Shown piece by piece: positions 47,129 through 56,574 of a DNA stretch of 64,000 nt. Numbering within the stretch: position 1 is the stretch's first letter; each line of letters opens with the position of its first letter. The notes beneath the pieces were generated by a model, which made no database searches, was not told where the DNA came from, and saw nothing but the letters and a program-made list of their open reading frames with translations. The position numbers and the translations under genes are program-made. The stretch is from Aureimonas sp. SA4125. GTDB lineage: Bacteria; Pseudomonadota; Alphaproteobacteria; Rhizobiales; Rhizobiaceae. The DNA lies in NCBI RefSeq assembly GCF_019973775.1, contig NZ_AP025032.1, forward strand, positions 4,489,501-4,553,500, in the 5' to 3' direction.

Positions 47129-47444
47129 TCACGGCCCTCGATAATGCGGACGACGTCGAGGGTGGCGAGGTCGGAGAGCATGGTGCGCAGGCGCGCGCCG
47201 GGGATGAGGTGGGTGGCGGCGAAGCTTTCCGCCGCCTTCACCAGTGCAGCGCCTTCGAGGCCGGCGAGAGTGCCGAGGCCGGCACGTTCCGCCTCGTCGA
47301 ACAGGGTCAGGTCGCGGGCGTGCAGATCGTTTTGGAAGAAGAGTTCGTAGACGAAGCCGTTGAGGAGTTGTTCGAGGCGATTGTCGGGACGCTCCACCTG
47401 AACGCTGACAATGGTATCGATATGAGACCGCTCCGCTTCTGTCG
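47125..47444 (-). pseudogene. Eco57I-like methyltransferase, C-terminal fragment
   Basis: About 106 residues, beginning ATEAERSHIDTIVSVQVERP and containing RLEQLLNGFVYELFF, the usual helical tail of Eco57I/PglX-type methyltransferases. It is cut off from its upstream part by the IS256-family element. Joining TSD copy to fragment restores one frame (NRATEAERSH). The open frame continues into the IS, giving a hybrid N terminus if read today. The stop overlaps the ATPase start by 4 bases. Confidence 0.85.
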
Positions 47445-48818
47445 GGTAGTGTCCGCGCTCGTGGTGGAAATTCCGACATTGAAAGGTGTGGCTGAGGCGG
47501 TCACCGGATAGGGCGGCTAAGGTGGAGTTGCGAGACTTCAACCTGACCGGAGAACCCGATGACCGAGGACAGACTACCGCTTGCCGAGCTTTTTGCGAAA
47601 GCCGGGGACGGCGATTTCCTGAGAACGATAGCCGAGAGCGTGATGCAGCTCCTTATGGAGGTCGACGTTGAAGGCATGATCGGCGCCGGGCGCCACGAAC
47701 GGACGCAGGAACGGGCGACTTATCGCAATGGCTACCGCGACCGCTCGCTCGACACGCGGCTCGGCTCGTTGCAGCTTCGGATACCCAAGCTTCGGCAGGG
47801 CAGCTACTTCCCGCCGTTCCTGGAGCCGAGAAAGCTCTCGGAGAAGGCCTTGGTTGCCGTCATTCAGGAAGCTTGGATCAGCGGCGTTTCCACCCGGCGG
47901 GTCGACGATCTGGTACAGGCCATGGGGCTGTCGGGGATCGGCAAGAGCACCGTATCGAAGCTGTGCAAAGACATCGACGAACGCGTCGGCGGCTTCCTCG
48001 ACCGTCCTCTCACTGGCGACTGGCCCTACCTCTGGCTGGATGCGACCTACCTGAAGCAGCGCGAGGGTGGACGCATCGTTTCGGTCGCCGCCATAATCGC
48101 CGTGGCCGTGAACACGGACGGCAAGCGCGAGATCGTCGGCCTTCACATCGGCCCCTCGGAAGCGGAGACGTTTTGGTCGAGCTTCCTCAAGAGCCTCGTG
48201 CGCCGCGGCCTGTCCGGCGTGAAGCTCGTGATCTCGGATGCTCACGAAGGGCTGAAAGCCGCCATTCGCCGGGTGTTCAGCGCCTCCTGGCAGCGCTGCC
48301 GGGTGCATTGGATGCGCAACGCCCTGTCGTATGTCCCGAAGGCGCAGCAGAGCATGGCGGCGGCCGCGCTGCGCCAAGCCTTCGCCCAGCCCGATCGTGC
48401 TAGCGCCAGCCAGGCGCTGCGCCACGTCGCCGACCAGCTTCGGGGAAAGTGTCCAAAGCTCGGGGCCTTCATCGACAACAGCGAGACCGACGTGCTGGCG
48501 CACATGGATTTTCCCAGTCAGCACCGGACCCGGATCCATTCGACGAATTCCCTGGAGCGCCTGAACAAGGAGGTGAAGCGGCGTGCCGACGTCGTCGGAA
48601 TCTTCCCGAACGAGGGATCCATCATCCGGCTCATCGGCGCCGTCCTTCTCGAGGCCAACGACGAATGGCAGATCCAGAACCGCTACATGCAGACCGAACC
48701 CATGGCCGACCTCATGGCCATGGGCAACACTGCAAAACCCGAACAGATTTCCACCGAAGTCGCCTGAAACGGAGCCGCTTCAGCTACACTCAATTTCCAC
48801 CACGTTGACGGACACGAC
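47445..48818 (+). mobile_element. IS256-family insertion sequence
   Basis: A 1374-base element with one transposase gene. The ends share the inverted repeat GTGTCCG-N5-GTGGTGGAAATT (left from 47449, right ending 48815), with 3-4 less conserved outer bases. It is flanked by the perfect 9-base target duplication CTTCTGTCG at 47436-47444 and 48819-48827. Deleting the element and one copy rejoins the methyltransferase frame, proving the insertion site. Confidence 0.93.
47559..48767 (+). CDS. IS256 family transposase
   Basis: A 402-residue DDE transposase of the Mutator/IS256 group. The N-terminal part has ERATYRNGYRDRSLDTRLGSLQLRIPKLRQGSYFP; the catalytic domain has LWLDATYLKQREGG (first Asp), VISDAHEGLKAAI (second Asp), the WQRCRVHWMRN motif, and HSTNSLERLNKEVKRR (Glu). 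The reading is full length and undamaged, so the element may still be active. It is transcribed against the gene it interrupts. Confidence 0.96.
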   Translation: MTEDRLPLAELFAKAGDGDFLRTIAESVMQLLMEVDVEGMIGAGRHERTQERATYRNGYRDRSLDTRLGSLQLRIPKLRQGSYFPPFLEPRKLSEKALVAVIQEAWISGVSTRRVDDLVQAMGLSGIGKSTVSKLCKDIDERVGGFLDRPLTGDWPYLWLDATYLKQREGGRIVSVAAIIAVAVNTDGKREIVGLHIGPSEAETFWSSFLKSLVRRGLSGVKLVISDAHEGLKAAIRRVFSASWQRCRVHWMRNALSYVPKAQQSMAAAALRQAFAQPDRASASQALRHVADQLRGKCPKLGAFIDNSETDVLAHMDFPSQHRTRIHSTNSLERLNKEVKRRADVVGIFPNEGSIIRLIGAVLLEANDEWQIQNRYMQTEPMADLMAMGNTAKPEQISTEVA

Positions 48819-50598
48819 CTTCTGTCGCTCTGTTCGGGATCGGGACCTGCTGCATGTAGTCACTGAATGCCCGCAGATATCCCCCACGAATACGGTTTGA
48901 AAGCTGGCCGTAGAGCCATTCAACCAAACTCGTATTGAGAAAGCCGGTAAGCCAGCGTTGATCTGTTGGTATGAAGTAGCACGTGTTCGCGCCGTATGCG
49001 CCGCTGCAATCCCAAGCAAAGCTCTGGTGCTCGTAGATGTCTGGATAAACGATCTTCGGCTGCTCAAACTCCTGCCAATAGGCGATATTGTCCTGGATTT
49101 CGAACCACTTGTAAGGCCCGGCTTTGCGGCCTTCCCATTTGCCGTTCGCATCTTCATCCCAATCAGACGGCTTCGGTTCGAGCTTGTCCCGATAGCCTTC
49201 GAGATGCCGCTTGATCGCCGGATAGGCGTCGATCTCGATTCCGCGACGTGTGAAGATCAACCACAAATCCTGCGGCTCCACGCGCCAGCGCTTGATGTCG
49301 CGGCCACGCAGGAAAGGCTTGATGATATCGGCTGAACTTGCGTGTTCGGCAATCAGCCGGTCCTTGGTGGGCCCGTCGATGACGAAGGCGTCGTTGAAGC
49401 CGGTTTTGATCCCGTAATAGAAGCGCCCTTCGACATATTGGCCGAGCGGCATGCCCGCCGAGCGGATGCGCTCCAGCAGCCCGCGCCGCGCCAGCGGCTC
49501 CAGTTGCCAGCCATCGATGGTCAGTGCCTTCTGCGGCATGTCGAAGCCGATCTCGTCCACCAGCCTCGAGAAGCCGGGGATGTCGTCTCTGGTGAGGTCC
49601 TGCGGCCAGTTCATCACGCGCAAGGAATCCCGCTCGCCCGGCTGCTGCACCGGCGCATCGCGCCGCGTGGCGATGATGATGGTGGGATAGGCGATGGCGT
49701 CGAACACTTCGGCATCGCCGAAATCGACGATGCGGCGTAGCTCCGTCTGCCGGTTCAGCCAACCGCGCAGGTTGGTGCCATATTTTGCGCGATACCATTT
49801 GTTCGAGGTGATGTAGGCGAAGGCTCCGCCGGGGTTCAGCAACTCGATTCCGCGCTGGATGAAATAGACGAACAGATCCGCCGTGCCGGCATAGGCGCCG
49901 GGAGCAGCCTTCGTTCCCGAATAGAACTTCTGAAACGCCGGCTTCTGATCCTTGATCGCCTCCTGCCTCACGTAAGGCGGGTTGCCGATGACGAGATCAA
50001 ACCGCGAGGACAGGCCGAACATCCATTCGGGATCGAAGAAGGGAGCGGCGGCGTTCTGGTCGAACGGGTCCCAGGCCGCCATCAGCTTGGCGTCGGTTTC
50101 CGGCAGGCCGCGATCGGATTTGAGCAACTCCGCAAGTTCAACGCGCAGGCGGGCGATATCCTCTCGGCGCAAGCGCTTGGTCTTGGCGGTGCGGGCTGAG
50201 AAATAGCGCGCGTTCATCGCGCGCAATTCCGCTTCCTTATCGGCGATCTTGGTGTTGCGGAAAAGGTCGGCCTGCGCCTTGCGCTCGATCGGGATCAGGC
50301 TGTTCGCGGCGACAAGTTTGGTTTCAAGGTTCGGCAGCGCCGTGATGTTGGCGTTGTCCTGATCGTGGTCGATCTTCTGGCTCACCACGAGCGAGATGAA
50401 GAAGCGCAGCTTGGCGATCTGCACCGCAATGGGCTGGATATCGACGCCGAACAGACACTTGTCGATAAGGTAAAGCTTGCGCGCGTAATCGGGCTTGTTT
50501 GCGTCGGAGAAATCGCGGTCGAGCTTGGCGAGTCCGGCTTCCGCCTCCTCGATCCGCTGTTTGTTGATTTCCACCCGGAACTGACCCGGGTTTTCCAT
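48790..50598 (-). pseudogene. Eco57I/PglX-like adenine DNA methyltransferase, central fragment
   Basis: A 602-residue open frame of which about 580 residues are native. After the IS21-derived start (MENPGQFRVEIN) come LYLIDKCLFGVDIQPIAVQIAKLRF, the catalytic motif IV LVIGNPPYVRQE, and a TaqI-like recognition region (FLRGRDIKRWRVEPQDLWLI, FLNTSLVEWLYGQLSNRI). The SAM-binding DPxxGxGxF motif, which should precede FGVDIQP, has been lost with the N terminus. The last nine residues come from the IS256 end. Unlikely to be active. Confidence 0.88.
50562..50590. repeat. IS21 left terminal inverted repeat
   Basis: 29 bases starting TGTTGATTTCCACCCGG. It abuts the methyltransferase fragment at CGCTGTT. 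Its reverse reading provides an ATG at 50598, just inside the IS, that opens into the truncated methyltransferase. Confidence 0.9.
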
Positions 50599-50634
50599 CG
50601 AGAATTGACCCGGCTCTGAGTTATGCTGAGTGGG

Positions 50635-51429
50635 TCATGTGTGGGTCAAGGCATGTGCGCTTTCCTTCCTCTTGCGGGTGGCGGCGTCGGTGCTGGCTCT
50701 GAAGCGGAAGCTGTCATTTCCAGTCTCCAGGATGTGGCAACGATGTGTGAGGCGATCGAGCAGCGCGGTGGTCATCTTGGCATCGCCGAAGACGGTGGCC
50801 CATTCGCTGAAGCTCAGATTGGTCGTGATGACGACGCTGGTGCGCTCGTAGAGCTTGCTCAGCAGGTGGAAGAGCAGCGCACCGCCTGAGGCACTGAATG
50901 GCAGGTATCCAAGCTCGTCCAGGATCACGAGATCGAGACGGACGAGGGTCTCGGCCAGTTGGCCGGCTTTGCCCTTGGCTTTCTCCTGTTCGAGCATGTT
51001 GACGAGTTCGATGGTCGAGAAGAACCGAACTTTCCGGCGATAATGCTCGACGGCCTGAACGCCAAGGGCGGTCGCGACATGGGTTTTGCCCGTGCCCGGC
51101 CCGCCGATCAGCACGACATTCTCCATTCCTTCGATGAACTCGCAGCGATGGAGCTGGCGCACCGTGGCCTCGTTGATCTCGCTGGCTGAGAAGTCGAAGC
51201 CCGCCAGATCCTTGTAGGCCGGGAAGCGTGCTGCCTTCATGTGATAGGCGATCGAGCGCACCTCGCGTTCCGCCATCTCGGCCTTGAGGAGCTGCGTCAG
51301 GATCGGCACGGCGGCTTCGAAGGCAGGCGCGCCTTGCTCAATCAGGTCGGTGACGGCCTGGGCCATGCCATACATCTTGAGGCTGCGCAGCATGATGACG
51401 ACGGCGCCGCTGGCGGGATCATGACGCAT
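50635..51429 (-). CDS. istB: IS21 helper ATPase IstB
   Basis: A 264-residue AAA+ ATPase that helps the IS21 transposase choose and load target DNA. Walker A is [16 protein letters not shown] near residue 103, Walker [18 protein letters not shown] near 165, and sensor [13 protein letters not shown] near 195. The ATG at 51429 overlaps the istA stop by 11 bases. Full length. Confidence 0.95.
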   Translation of the reverse strand: MRHDPASGAVVIMLRSLKMYGMAQAVTDLIEQGAPAFEAAVPILTQLLKAEMAEREVRSIAYHMKAARFPAYKDLAGFDFSASEINEATVRQLHRCEFIEGMENVVLIGGPGTGKTHVATALGVQAVEHYRRKVRFFSTIELVNMLEQEKAKGKAGQLAETLVRLDLVILDELGYLPFSASGGALLFHLLSKLYERTSVVITTNLSFSEWATVFGDAKMTTALLDRLTHRCHILETGNDSFRFRASTDAATRKRKESAHALTHT

Positions 51430-52960
51430 GGCGGCCTCCACTCCTGCGGGCGCGCAAATCGTCGTAGCGCTCGACATTGGCCTTGGGCTCTCGGCGCAGC
51501 AGCAGCGTTTGCGGCGTGTCGATGGCCGGGCCGTCGATCGTCTTTCCGTCGATCAGACGGTGCAGGATGTTGAGCACGTGGGTCTTGGTGGCGACCCCCT
51601 CTGACAGTGCCAGCTCCACTGCGGCCAGCACCGCCTGCTCATCATGGTGCAGGACCAGGGCAAGGATATCGACCATCTCGCGATCGCCACCGGGCCGTCG
51701 CAACATCTGATCCTGCAATCGCCGGAAGCCTGACGGCAGTTCAGCGAAAGGAGCACCGTTGCGCAGCGCGCCGGGCTTGCGCTGGATCACCGCCAGATAA
51801 TGATGCCAGTCGTAGATCGTTCGCGGCGGCAGATGATGCGATCGCTCGATCCGCCGTTCATGCTCGCACAAGATTTGCCCCTCGGCCGCAATGACCAGAC
51901 GATCCGGGTAGACACGGAGGCTGACGGGCCTGTTCGCAAAAGAAGCCGGCACGCTGTAGCGGTTGCGTTCGAAGCTGATCAGGCAAGTAGGCGAGACGCG
52001 CTTGCTCTGCTCGACGAACCCGTCGAAGGCAGGCGGTAGCGACATCAAGGTGGGCTGCTCTTCGGCCCAGACATCGGCGACGGTCCCGGCAAGACGGCCA
52101 TGTGGGATCTCCCGCCAGAGCTCCAGACAACGCTGCTCGAGCCAGGCATTCAGCGTGGCGAGATCGGGAAAGTTCGGCATCGGCTGCCACAGACGCGGCC
52201 GCGCATCCTGCACGTTCTTCTCGACTTGCCCTTTCTCCCAACCAGAGGCCGGATTGCAGAACTCCGGCTTGAAGACATAGTGGTTTGTCATGGCGAGGAA
52301 ACGCAGGTTGATCTGGCGTTCCTTGCCGCGTCCGACGCGGTCTACCGCCGTTCTCATGTTGTCGTAGATGCCGCGCTCAGGCACGCCGCCGAAGACGCGG
52401 AAGGCGTGCCAATGAGCGTCAAACAGCATCTCGTGGGTCTGGAGCAGATAGGCACGGACGAGGAACACTCGGCTGTGCGCCAGCTTGATATGCGCGACCT
52501 GAAGCCTGGTGCGGTCGCCGCCGATCACCGCATGGTCCTCGCTCCAGTCGAACTGGAAGGCTTCGCCGGGGCGGAAAGACAGGGGAACGAAGATGCCGCG
52601 CCCTGTCGTTTGCTGCTCGCGCTGCCGCTCCGCAAGCCATTCGCGGGCGAACGCGGCCACACGGTTGTAGGAACCGGTGAACCCGAGAGCGACGAGATCT
52701 GCATGCAAGTGCGTCAAAGGCCGGCGCTGCTTACGTGACTTTGATGCTTCGGCCTTCAGCCAGGCTGCAAGCTTGTCGGAGAACGGGTCGAGCTTGCTCG
52801 GCCGCTCCGGCACCGAGAACTTCGGCTCGATCGTGCCGGCCTTCAGATACTTCTTGATGGTGTTCCGCGAGAGCCCGGTCCGCCTGGCTATCTCTCGGAT
52901 CGGTAGCTTCTCTCGCAAAGCCAAGCGGCGGATGACGTTCAAAAGTCCCATGTAGATCAC
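51419..52960 (-). CDS. istA: IS21 transposase IstA
   Basis: A 513-residue DDE transposase. The N-terminal helix-turn-helix is [21 protein letters not shown]. The catalytic core has [12 protein letters not shown] (first Asp), YDNMRTAV (second Asp) and [15 protein letters not shown] (Glu). The C-terminal region, [20 protein letters not shown], is the usual beta-barrel part. It is undamaged, so the element may be mobile. Confidence 0.96.
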   Translation of the reverse strand: MIYMGLLNVIRRLALREKLPIREIARRTGLSRNTIKKYLKAGTIEPKFSVPERPSKLDPFSDKLAAWLKAEASKSRKQRRPLTHLHADLVALGFTGSYNRVAAFAREWLAERQREQQTTGRGIFVPLSFRPGEAFQFDWSEDHAVIGGDRTRLQVAHIKLAHSRVFLVRAYLLQTHEMLFDAHWHAFRVFGGVPERGIYDNMRTAVDRVGRGKERQINLRFLAMTNHYVFKPEFCNPASGWEKGQVEKNVQDARPRLWQPMPNFPDLATLNAWLEQRCLELWREIPHGRLAGTVADVWAEEQPTLMSLPPAFDGFVEQSKRVSPTCLISFERNRYSVPASFANRPVSLRVYPDRLVIAAEGQILCEHERRIERSHHLPPRTIYDWHHYLAVIQRKPGALRNGAPFAELPSGFRRLQDQMLRRPGGDREMVDILALVLHHDEQAVLAAVELALSEGVATKTHVLNILHRLIDGKTIDGPAIDTPQTLLLRREPKANVERYDDLRARRSGGRHAS

Positions 52961-53033
52961 TCCATTGTCCCCTCGCTCGCCGCGCTCGGGGAAAGGTCAC
53001 ATGGGTCAAATCTCAGTGGAAATCAGGCGCTGT

Positions 53034-53062
53034 CCCGGGTCAGTTCCGGGTGGAAATCAACA
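53034..53062. repeat. IS21 right terminal inverted repeat
   Basis: Exact inverted copy of the left end, read on the plus strand as CCCGGGTCAGTTCCGGGTGG and on to ACA at 53062. A GTG codon within it (53050) opens outward into the GAF-GGDEF gene's frame. Confidence 0.9.
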
Positions 53063-53286
53063 CCGACGCAATCGATCGCGCGCGAGCGTTTGTCGTCGAC
53101 AAGCCGATACTCGGCCTTGGACTTGGAGAAGCGAGCGCCGCAAGTCCCGTCTCCGGCGAGACTCTCCGACGGCCAGACCGGCAGCAATCCACCGTGATGC
53201 TTATGAACTTAACGTTAATGCAGGACCGTTACACCGACCGACAGGATCGCGGCTCCATTGAACGATCCTTCACGTTGGTGATTGAG

Positions 53287-54525
53287 ATGCAAGTCGACAA
53301 GGCCCAAGCGGACGATGCCCGAGAGCAAGAGCGCCTGTGCGCGCTTGACCGGTACGATGTCCTCGACACCCCGCCGGAGGAAGCCTTCGATCGCATCACG
53401 CGTCTGGTACGACGTGTATTCAATGTGCCGATCTCGGCCATCTCGCTGATCGACGGCCATCGTCAGTGGTTCAAGTCGCGTCAGGGCATCGACGTCCTCG
53501 AAACCGACTTGACCCAGTCCGTATGCTATTTGGCCGTGAAGCAGGAGCAACCCCTTGTCGTCGAGAATGCTCTCGTCGACCCGCGCGTTTGCGATAATCC
53601 CAGTGTCACGGGAGGTCTCAGGCTTCGCTTTTATGCCGGCATTCCTCTGCTCACGCCGGAGGGCCATGCCATCGGCACGCTGTGCGCGGCCGACACCGAG
53701 CCCCGCAGCTTCTCCGCCGCCGATCTTGATATCCTGTCCGACCTCGCAACCCTGGTGATGAGCGAACTCGAATTGCGGATGCTGGCCACGGCCGATGCGC
53801 TCACCGGTGCGATGTCGCGGCGCACTTTTCGCGATGAGGCAGGCCGTGCCTTGTCCCTGGCACAGCGCCACGACCATGACCTGAGCCTCCTGATGCTCGA
53901 TCTCGATCACTTCAAACAGGTCAATGACGCCCATGGGCATGGCACCGGTGACCGCCTTCTGCGCGAGACCGTGGCAGTGTGCCGCGCCGGCATACGCACT
54001 TCCGACATGATCGGCCGCCTCGGCGGCGAGGAGTTCGCGATTCTCCTGCCGCACACCAAGCCTTCGGCAGCCCTCGCTGTCGCCGAAAAACTTCGGTCAA
54101 GCATCGCAGGGGTGCGTCTGTCTGTGGGACCGGGATCCATCAGCGGCACCGCGAGCTTCGGTGTGTGCGGCATCGATCGCTCGGTTCACCACATCGATAC
54201 GCTCCTGCAGAGAGCAGATGCCGCGCTCTTCGCGGCCAAGGCGGACGGCCGTAACCGCTGCTGTGTGTGGCAGCCCCCGGTCGTGGAAACGGCTCCCGAT
54301 CAGCGGCGCCGTGTCTTGAAAGGTGGTCGCATCGTCTTCAATGCGGGGCGGTCGACAATCGATTGCACGGTCAGAAGTCTCTCACAGCTTGGCGCGGCCA
54401 TCGACTTCGTTAGCACGGAGGGTGTGCCGGAACGCTTCAAGCTTCACATTCTTGCCGACGACCTCCATCGTTCTTGTCAGGTCGCCGCCCGGAGCGACAA
54501 GCGCTTGGAGGTTACTTTCGCGTGA
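53287..54525 (+). CDS. GAF-GGDEF diguanylate cyclase with PilZ domain
   Basis: A 412-residue protein. The GAF domain (15-150; LDTPPEEAFDRITRLVRRVF, HRQWFKSRQGID) leads to a GGDEF domain (165-325) with an intact GGEEF active site and, five residues before it, the RTSD inhibitory site. The last 75 residues are PilZ-like (RRRVLKGGRIVF, TVRSLSQLGAAIDF) but the c-di-GMP-binding residues are altered, as in many alphaproteobacterial PilZ proteins. It should make c-di-GMP. The frame is open upstream to the IS; ATG 53287 fits the GAF family best, though 53197-53218 are alternatives. Confidence 0.85.
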   Translation: MQVDKAQADDAREQERLCALDRYDVLDTPPEEAFDRITRLVRRVFNVPISAISLIDGHRQWFKSRQGIDVLETDLTQSVCYLAVKQEQPLVVENALVDPRVCDNPSVTGGLRLRFYAGIPLLTPEGHAIGTLCAADTEPRSFSAADLDILSDLATLVMSELELRMLATADALTGAMSRRTFRDEAGRALSLAQRHDHDLSLLMLDLDHFKQVNDAHGHGTGDRLLRETVAVCRAGIRTSDMIGRLGGEEFAILLPHTKPSAALAVAEKLRSSIAGVRLSVGPGSISGTASFGVCGIDRSVHHIDTLLQRADAALFAAKADGRNRCCVWQPPVVETAPDQRRRVLKGGRIVFNAGRSTIDCTVRSLSQLGAAIDFVSTEGVPERFKLHILADDLHRSCQVAARSDKRLEVTFA

Positions 54526-54633
54526 GGCGTTTACCTGAGCGTGGGAGTGACCGACGCGGCCATAATCGCCATTTTTCACTAGCCGATCTTTAACCGATCC
54601 GAGAGGTGCCGGAGGCATGATCCCTGGACAGTA

Positions 54634-56415
54634 ATGCTAGGGATAGTACCATTGTCAGTTCAACAAGCCTTCAACCGGCTGCGCGACCGCACCAGCATGA
54701 AGCATCAGTCGGCCGTCGTCACCGCTCTGCTGTTGATTGCGACAGTCGCGTTGATTGCCATTCCGACAGCCGTCCTTGTCTACGACAATGCGATCAAGCG
54801 CGCCAACATGCAGATGCGCGACCTCGCGACGACCATGGCGCAGCGGCTCGATCGGGAAATGTTCGAACGATTTCGCGAGATCCAGAACATTGCCTCGTTC
54901 GGCTCGCTTGGAAGCCAGTGGCGCGCCAATCCGTCTTTCGCCAGGACGCTTCTCGATCAGCTACAGAAGACACTTCCAAGCTACGCCTGGATCGGCTTCG
55001 CCACGGCCGACGGCACCGTGCAGGCGTCGACACAGGGCATGCTGCGCGGCGCGTCCGTCGTCGAGCGCCCCTGGTTCAAGGCCGGCCTGAAGGGACCCGC
55101 AGCCCTCGACATCCATGAGGCAAAACTGCTCGCCAAGGTTCTCGAACCCCTGCCGGATGGTCAACCCTTCCGCTTCGTCGACGTGACGGCGCCGGTGCGC
55201 GACGAGGCCGGCGTCGTCGCGGGCGTGCTCGGTGCCCACCTCAGCTGGAGCTGGGCCAATGATGTGCGGACGCAACTATTGTCGACGCTGGATCCTGCCC
55301 TGGAAACAGGCCTTCTGGTAACGGCCGCCGACGGCAGTGTGATCCTGGGCGGCGAGTTCGGCAGTGTCGGGCTGACGGACGATCAGATCGAAATGACGAA
55401 AGCCGAGCCGCGAAACTTCGTGGTGGAACAGAACGGGCATCAGCAAATTCTCGCGGCGGTCCCGACCCACGGGGCCGAGAGCTACCCGGGGCTTGGCTGG
55501 CGCGTCGTCGCCCATCGCCCGAAGGACGTTGCGCTCGCTGGCGCCTATCGGATCACCGCGACCATTCTCGGCATCGGTCTTCTGGCAGCTCTGGGCAGTG
55601 TCGCCTGCGCCTTTTTCGCCGCGGCTCGTGTGACACGGCCCATCTCGCAGCTGGCTGTTTGCGCCGACCGGATCGGGCGCAGCCCTGGCGCAGCGCTTTT
55701 CGACCGTCAGCGCGGCTCATCGGATGTCCTTCACCTGTCGGATGCGCTGCGTTCGCTTTCCCGCCGGCTCGACTTTGCCGAGCACGATGCGAGCGAGGCC
55801 CGGGATGATGTGGAGCGCTCCCTCCAGGCTCGATCGGTGGATGCCGAGCGTCATCAGCAGATCGTGCAGACGCTTCGGCTCCTGGCAGATACCGACCCCA
55901 TGACGAGCCTTCTGAACCGTCGCAGCTTCTTGGCCCAGGCCACGGACGTCCTGGCATTTTTCCGTCGCTACCGCAGCCGGTTTGCCATTCTCGTGGTAGA
56001 CATAGACCACTTCAAGAGGGTCAACGATACGCATGGCCACGCCGCGGGTGACGAGGTCATCCGGGCTGTGGCGCGCTCGCTTTCCGATGCCGCGCGTCAG
56101 ACCGACCGTATCGCGCGCTTTGGAGGAGAAGAGTTCGTGGTTCTCCTGCGCGAGATAGACCAGCAGGCGCTCGAAGTCTGGGCCGAGCGCGCTCGACAGT
56201 CGATCGAAGCGATGACCGTCTCTGTCGAGGGAGTATCGATCAAGGTGACGATCAGCATTGGGGCAACGATCTCGCGGATCGAGGATCGCGACGTCGAAGA
56301 CATCATTCGGCGGGCGGACGGCGCTCTGTACAGCGCCAAAAGCACGGGCCGCAACCGAACCAGTATCGCCGGGATCGAGCTGGTAGCTGCCGACGCGTTG
56401 GCCGCGGTCGCCTGA
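54634..56415 (+). CDS. Cache-HAMP-GGDEF diguanylate cyclase
   Basis: A 593-residue membrane sensor. A first helix (LLLIATVALIAIPTAVLVY, about 32-50) is followed by a periplasmic double-Cache domain (about 55-305; YAWIGFATADGTVQAST, ERPWFKAG), a second helix (312-335), a HAMP-like segment, and a GGDEF domain with FGGEEF and the RQTD inhibitory site. It should make c-di-GMP in response to an outside ligand. Start 54634 has a weak ribosome site; ATG 54697 (MKHQS) is possible. Confidence 0.88.
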   Translation: MLGIVPLSVQQAFNRLRDRTSMKHQSAVVTALLLIATVALIAIPTAVLVYDNAIKRANMQMRDLATTMAQRLDREMFERFREIQNIASFGSLGSQWRANPSFARTLLDQLQKTLPSYAWIGFATADGTVQASTQGMLRGASVVERPWFKAGLKGPAALDIHEAKLLAKVLEPLPDGQPFRFVDVTAPVRDEAGVVAGVLGAHLSWSWANDVRTQLLSTLDPALETGLLVTAADGSVILGGEFGSVGLTDDQIEMTKAEPRNFVVEQNGHQQILAAVPTHGAESYPGLGWRVVAHRPKDVALAGAYRITATILGIGLLAALGSVACAFFAAARVTRPISQLAVCADRIGRSPGAALFDRQRGSSDVLHLSDALRSLSRRLDFAEHDASEARDDVERSLQARSVDAERHQQIVQTLRLLADTDPMTSLLNRRSFLAQATDVLAFFRRYRSRFAILVVDIDHFKRVNDTHGHAAGDEVIRAVARSLSDAARQTDRIARFGGEEFVVLLREIDQQALEVWAERARQSIEAMTVSVEGVSIKVTISIGATISRIEDRDVEDIIRRADGALYSAKSTGRNRTSIAGIELVAADALAAVA

Positions 56416-56574
56416 GGACGACGCTCCGAGATCCGTTGTCCCCTTGCGGCCGCACGAGATGGAAGCACGCCATCTCCGAGATCGTCGAGACGGGTCGCTG
56501 TGTCGCCAGGGGCGGTTCCACGCGACCCGTCATTGAAAGCGGCCCGCGTCCCGTCGGCGCGGCCTGTCGTGCGA

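Larger units (their letters stand above)
50562..53062 (-). mobile_element. IS21-family insertion sequence
   Basis: A 2501-base element with istA and istB. The ends are a perfect 29-base inverted repeat (TGTTGATTTCCACCCGGAAC, then TGACCCGGG) at 50562-50590 and 53034-53062, starting TGT and ending ACA as in IS21. A second, related copy (TTTCCA...TTGACCC) lies just inside each end. No 4-8 base target duplication is seen (CCGCTGTT left, CCGACGCA right), so one flank was probably lost by deletion or recombination. Confidence 0.93.

Noticed and set aside
53063..53286. Possible remnant of another gene right of the IS21 element
   Set aside because: All frames were read; none gave a recognisable domain or the missing methylase N terminus.
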